From Amaranthus tricolor (lineage: Eukaryota; Streptophyta; Magnoliopsida; Caryophyllales; Amaranthaceae), in the NCBI RefSeq assembly GCF_026212465.1, contig NC_080051.1, forward strand, positions 16,929,767 through 16,993,766: a stretch of DNA of 64,000 bases, read 5' to 3'. Below are positions 61,541 through 64,000 of this stretch, in pieces (positions within the stretch are counted from its first letter, which is position 1; every line of letters starts with the position of its first letter). Under the pieces are notes generated by a model. It did no database searches, had not been told where the DNA came from, and worked only from the letters and a program-made list of their open reading frames with translations. The position numbers and the translations under genes are program-made.

Positions 61541-62760
61541 CTAGTTTAGGAGCTCATGCAATGTACGAAGTTTAGTATAGAGACATATATAAATGAAATT
61601 TTAAAATAATATTGCAAGAAAAAAAAACTCTTTTGTTTAATAAAACTATGTAAACACTATATATTTTAATAATATAATTACTTTAGATTTTAATATAACT
61701 TACTAAAATGTTTAATCTAATTAAGATCATAAATTTTACTACAAAAATATTTTTGTTTGTTAAATTAAGTTCAATTAAATAAAATAAACTAACTATTTAT
61801 GAATGAATTGAGCTTATTTTGAATCAATTCAAACTAATTAGTTGGTTTTAATTTTAATTTAATTCAAAGAACATTTAATAATTTAAATAAATTTGTTCAA
61901 AAAAAAAATTTAAATAAATATATTTTTAAAAATAAATTCTACTTATGTATACATTGAATTTTAATTTTTTAAGATTCTTATTGTAGTATAAAGAATTAAT
62001 GTTATGAAATCTTTTAAATATTTATCTTAGTTTTAAATTTTTTAGGAAAATAAATTTCCACCCATTATAAACTTATGAAATAAATACATTTTGCAAGGTT
62101 CTAAGAAGTTGTCATTTACAATTTTTCAGCTCTTTTTATTAATATTCAGATTATGTTGATAATTTAAATCAATATATTTTTCAAAAATAGTTTTTTACTT
62201 ACGTATAAAATAATTTTTTAAAAATAATTAATCTCTTTGAGATTCTTATTTAGATATAAAGAATTAATGTAAAAAATATTTTAAATACTTACCTAATTCA
62301 ACTTTAAATTCATTTAGGCTAATAAATTGTCATGCACATAATCAATTATAGTCCTATTAGATTAATACTTCTATATTTGGAAAAACTCTAAGAATTCGCC
62401 ATGTGTTATTTTTCAATTTTTTTATTAAATTGTACGATACGATATGATGATTCATGATTAGATGATAATTTAAATCATTATATTTTTTAAAATAATGTTA
62501 AAAATATTTTTTTCAAACAATTAATCTCTTTAAGATTCTATACTCTATAAAGACTTAATGTAAAAATATATTTTAAATACATACCTAATTTAATTTTAAA
62601 TTCTTCTAGGAAAATAAATTGTCATACACACAATCATTTATATTCCTATTAAACTAATACTTCTATATTTGACAAAACCTTAAAAAATTGTCATGTGTTA
62701 TTTTTTAATTCTTTTATTAAATTATATGATTGAAATAAGAATAATATCCCCTTTAACATC
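61541..62760 (-). mobile_element. Putative Helitron 3' end with internal ~260-290-bp repeats
   Basis: On minus, a degenerate hairpin CGTACATTGCATG then AGCTCCTAAACTAG followed by T, like plant Helitron 3' ends (GC hairpin, then CTAG before T). To the right, about three diverged units share TTTAAGATTCTTA / AAGAATTAATGT / TAAATTGTCAT blocks (near 61967, 62231 and 62524). The 5' TC end was not located, so the right limit is only where repeats stop. Confidence 0.4.
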
Positions 62761-64000
62761 GAGTATATTAGATGAAGTCTTGCAAATCAGGGATCAAACC
62801 CTTTCTATTACACTCTATTTGGATAACAATTTTAAAGGGAAAAGAAAACAAGAGAAAGAGAAGTGAAATAATTCTAGGGAATATCTCCCTTGTTTAATTA
62901 GGATGTGAAATGAAGGAAGCGATAGAAAAATAGTATTTTCCTTCTAATTCTTTTCACATTAAATAGGTTTTATTACTAACAAAATGACGCATTCCATTCA
63001 AATTCTTTCCTTTCTAATTGTCTCCTATAAAATTTGTATCTAAACAAAAAAATTATATTTTTTCAAATCATGCTCCTTGTTTGCTTTTCTATTCCTCCAT
63101 TTAAACAAAGTTTCGATCATTTACTCCTTTATATAAGCAAGTAAAAAGTCAAATAATACCAACATACTCAAGTAATTGCTATTGACCTTAGTTTAACTTA
63201 GCAAGACATGAGAATCTCGAGTTCGCCTAATGATTGACGACTTCTCTTTTCACTCTTATAAAAGGGGTTGAATCACACCACCTACTATAAAAGGGTTAAT
63301 TTTTTTTCTTCCCATTTTTATGAATTTTCTAACCCATACACTGAAATAATTAAATAAAAATTAACTAGACCGAAATAGATTCTAAGAAGCCAAAGAACCC
63401 TATTTTACAGATTTCATGTTCGATTTAGATAGTGAGCAAATTCCTTTGCTTTTGTTTGTATGATGCTTTGACCAAAAATGTGTAGCATTGGAATGCAAAT
63501 CTATGGTTGTGAGAAAAGCAAAGTTATTTGATGCATTCAAAGAGTTGACTATAAATATCTCCAGGAATGCGTTTTTAATTTAATAAAGATAAAAAAAAAA
63601 AAGGATTGATGCTTTTTGAGTCTTTGGTTATTATTTACCAATGTGCATGTCTTCTATGCACTAAAGCTTCAAATATCTATCGAGTATGCCTTTTGGTTAA
63701 AGTTATGGAATTTTCGATCGATCAAGAATAGATTTAAATACAAATTAATATTCAGGCTATTTCACCGGATTTCGAACATAAAATCTTTTGAACGCTTTAA
63801 ACATTGATATTTTGATAGTTGTAATTAAAAAATATTCAAGTTATAATTTGCCTGAAACCTAAATTCTAAAATTGTAATTTGTAAATTATGTTAACAATAA
63901 TAATAAATTTCACAATTAATGGTAGAAATTCAAATGATAGTTGAAGTGGTTTGTTAAAATAATTAAAGCTTTTGTTGGAGAATCTTGGAGTGATTCTACT
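62761..64000. other. Intergenic, nothing recognised
   Basis: AT-rich sequence with no recognisable exon, RNA gene or transposon terminus. Confidence 0.4.

Overview
This is AT-rich nuclear DNA from a flowering plant, most likely a eudicot. Genes have GT-AG introns, plant housekeeping families are present (OSBP-related protein, GT47 glycosyltransferase, DCD-domain protein, a MoaC/CNX3 fragment), and most of the window is nested transposon sequence. The species cannot be read from the sequence alone.

Four genuine host genes are supported, plus one tRNA. (1) An OSBP-related protein (ORP3-like) lies on the minus strand at 1594-7047. Its six 5' exons are readable and the 3' half is not in the window. 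(2) A small RAB5IF/Rab5-interacting-family membrane protein lies on the plus strand at 17035-20416 in four exons, 125 aa. (3) An intronless 680-aa GT47 clade-A (MUR3/XLT2-like) Golgi glycosyltransferase lies on the minus strand at 25079-27121. (4) A 1017-aa DCD-domain protein with a long, internally repeated acidic/basic N-terminal region lies on the plus strand at 54447-60759 in three coding exons, with a 5' UTR exon near 52.87-53.04 kb. A tRNA-Gly(TCC) is at 22539-22610, minus.

Between them: LINE fragments fill ORP intron 2 (3.1-5.2 kb). A 5.6-kb Mutator-like element (MULE, 7.26-12.91 kb) with long inverted repeats carries three genes: a GRF zinc-finger protein, a plant-mobile-domain protein and a decayed MULE transposase. 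It ends only about 215 bp upstream of the ORP start codon. A dead Copia element occupies 13.5-16.1 kb, and an RTE-type LINE tail sits in RAB5IF intron 2. MITEs flank the GT47 gene. From 28.4 to 38.2 kb lies a full-length, fairly young Copia element (TSD ATTAT, minus) whose 5' LTR was split by a 2.3-kb solo LTR (TSD GAGCG) and by a 1.9-kb hAT-like element (8-bp TSD). The latter contains a second hAT-like element that carries a U5 snRNA gene copy with its plant USE promoter elements. At 39.2-41.4 kb is a non-autonomous MULE with a perfect 9-bp TSD and a hAT-like element nested in it. At 43.3-45.3 kb is a 2-kb foldback (palindromic) element rich in ATT microsatellites. At 47.6-52.05 kb is another nest: a GACACGG-ended element split by a second, 3.8-kb copy of the 36.2-kb hAT-like family, which has picked up the promoter and first exon of the molybdenum-cofactor gene CNX3. 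Helitron-type 3' ends are suggested near 41.76 and 61.54 kb.

The theme most worth following is gene capture and nesting: an snRNA gene and a MoaC fragment each inside hAT-like elements with readable target-site duplications, and a MULE with two accessory genes beside its transposase. All coordinates and splice sites were read by eye; family names rest on remembered motifs, not on database searches.
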